Part shown: positions 63,472 through 64,000 of the stretch, piece by piece
Position numbering within the stretch: position 1 is the first letter of the stretch
Layout of the letters: each line of letters begins with the position of its first letter
Assembly: GCA_030374805.1 (NCBI GenBank)
Contig: JARGSG010000005.1
Location: 124,001 to 188,000, forward strand
From: Gracilaria gracilis
Lineage: Eukaryota > Rhodophyta > Florideophyceae > Gracilariales > Gracilariaceae
DNA: 64,000 nucleotides
Direction: 5' to 3'
Notes under the pieces: model-generated
What the model was told of the DNA's origin: nothing
What the model saw: the letters and a program-made list of their open reading frames with translations, nothing else
Databases searched by the model: none
Translations under genes and position numbers: made by a program

Positions 63472-64000
63472 GCCCTACGTCCGGAAACACACACGGAGAC
63501 GCACCGCCACTGCGGAATGGAGACAAGACGAATGTTGCCCCGTCAGCGGAGAAGACCGATCACTCGGAAAAGACATTGGTTGTGAGAGACCGGTCGGTGA
63601 CGGCAGACCCAAGTTTCGGAGGAGCAATCGACTTAGTCGATGACGGCGCTGGAACGGCAGAGCACACGGCCATATCATTATGGGTGGACACCACTCTAGG
63701 TGGAGAGAAGCAAAGTAAGTTGGACGCGCGCACGGCGCGACACGCGCCACGCACAGTGGGTGAACCGCCTCCCTTGAAGGATGACAATGCAAATGACAGT
63801 GCACGCCGTGGGCTCAGACGTGCCACGGAGGGTGCCACGGAAAGTGACGAGCCGTCAAAAAACGGTAGTTCCGTAATTGCGACGGCTCACCACGGCAACA
63901 CGACTGCTGGAGCCACACGGACCGCCTTGGGCGGCGAACCGTCGTCAATGCACGTGACGGAGCACCGTTCGAAAGCCCCTGCACGGAGGTTTGTTCTCCG
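63472..64000 (+). pseudogene. pol: pol of chromovirus 2: linker, second part (open to the window end)
   Basis: After the MITE a frame without stops continues to base 64000. It is Thr/Ala/Gly/Asp-rich, with His motifs such as TAHHGN, as in the linker of chromovirus 1. The chromodomain is expected beyond the window. Confidence 0.7.

Larger units (their letters stand above)
55879..64000 (+). mobile_element. Ty3/gypsy chromovirus 2 (3' end outside the window)
   Basis: A relative of chromovirus 1 with the same primer-site block, gag zinc knuckle, gag-pol junction and pol order. The left border is approximate (55879 or 55886). It runs off the window in the linker before the expected chromodomain. 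A 280-bp MITE sits in it at 63189. Pol carries twelve in-frame stops yet keeps a single frame for 4.4 kb. Confidence 0.85.

Overview
This is nuclear DNA of a eukaryote, most likely a florideophyte red alga such as Chondrus or a relative. That is an inference from three things: a few compact host genes without visible introns that encode secreted proteins, one of them a vanadium-haloperoxidase-like protein; very short introns (about 60 bases, one with a TACTAAC branch site); and a heavy load of nested transposable elements. I see no rRNA, CRISPR array or bacterial operon.

Layout. 1-5.1 kb: two tail-to-tail, decayed copies of an unrecognised protein family that share a phase-1 intron. 6.4-7.1 and 21.4-21.6 kb: one old DDE_4 (Harbinger/IS4EU-like) transposase gene split by a 14.3 kb Ty3/gypsy chromovirus (7141-21395). 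This element carries gag, pol and a C-terminal chromodomain, plus a long antisense reading frame before its 3' LTR, and an intact piggyBac transposon (15753-18578) has landed inside it. 22.1-24.9 kb: a second intact piggyBac. 25.9-34 kb: the host gene island, with a secreted cysteine-rich protein, the vanadium-haloperoxidase/PAP2 protein, an 18-bp minisatellite, a repeat-bearing zinc-finger protein and a secreted GCC2/GCC3-type protein. 35.5-37.7 kb: a pogo element. 37.9-43.6 kb: a tyrosine-recombinase retroelement bounded by 166-bp direct repeats and sitting in a repeat whose empty-site copy lies at 54.3 kb. 44.2-45.9 kb: a second pogo/Tc1-type element. 46.5-47.2 kb: a Harbinger remnant. 48.9-52.9 kb: a Ty1/copia remnant. 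55.9-64.0 kb: the 5' two thirds of a second, related chromovirus, itself hit by a 280-bp MITE.

How the parts relate. Apart from the four host genes, nearly everything is mobile DNA at different ages. The piggyBac copies and most of the tyrosine-recombinase element look young. The chromoviruses, pogo, DDE_4 and copia pieces are decayed, and most of them decay by in-frame stop codons rather than by indels. The least expected signals are the antisense gene of chromovirus 1, the tRNA-like fold and palindromes of the piggyBac pair (with CTAG rather than TTAA flanks), the YR-gag-RT gene order, and the intron-bearing orphan family at the left end. All product names come from motifs read by eye; no database was searched.
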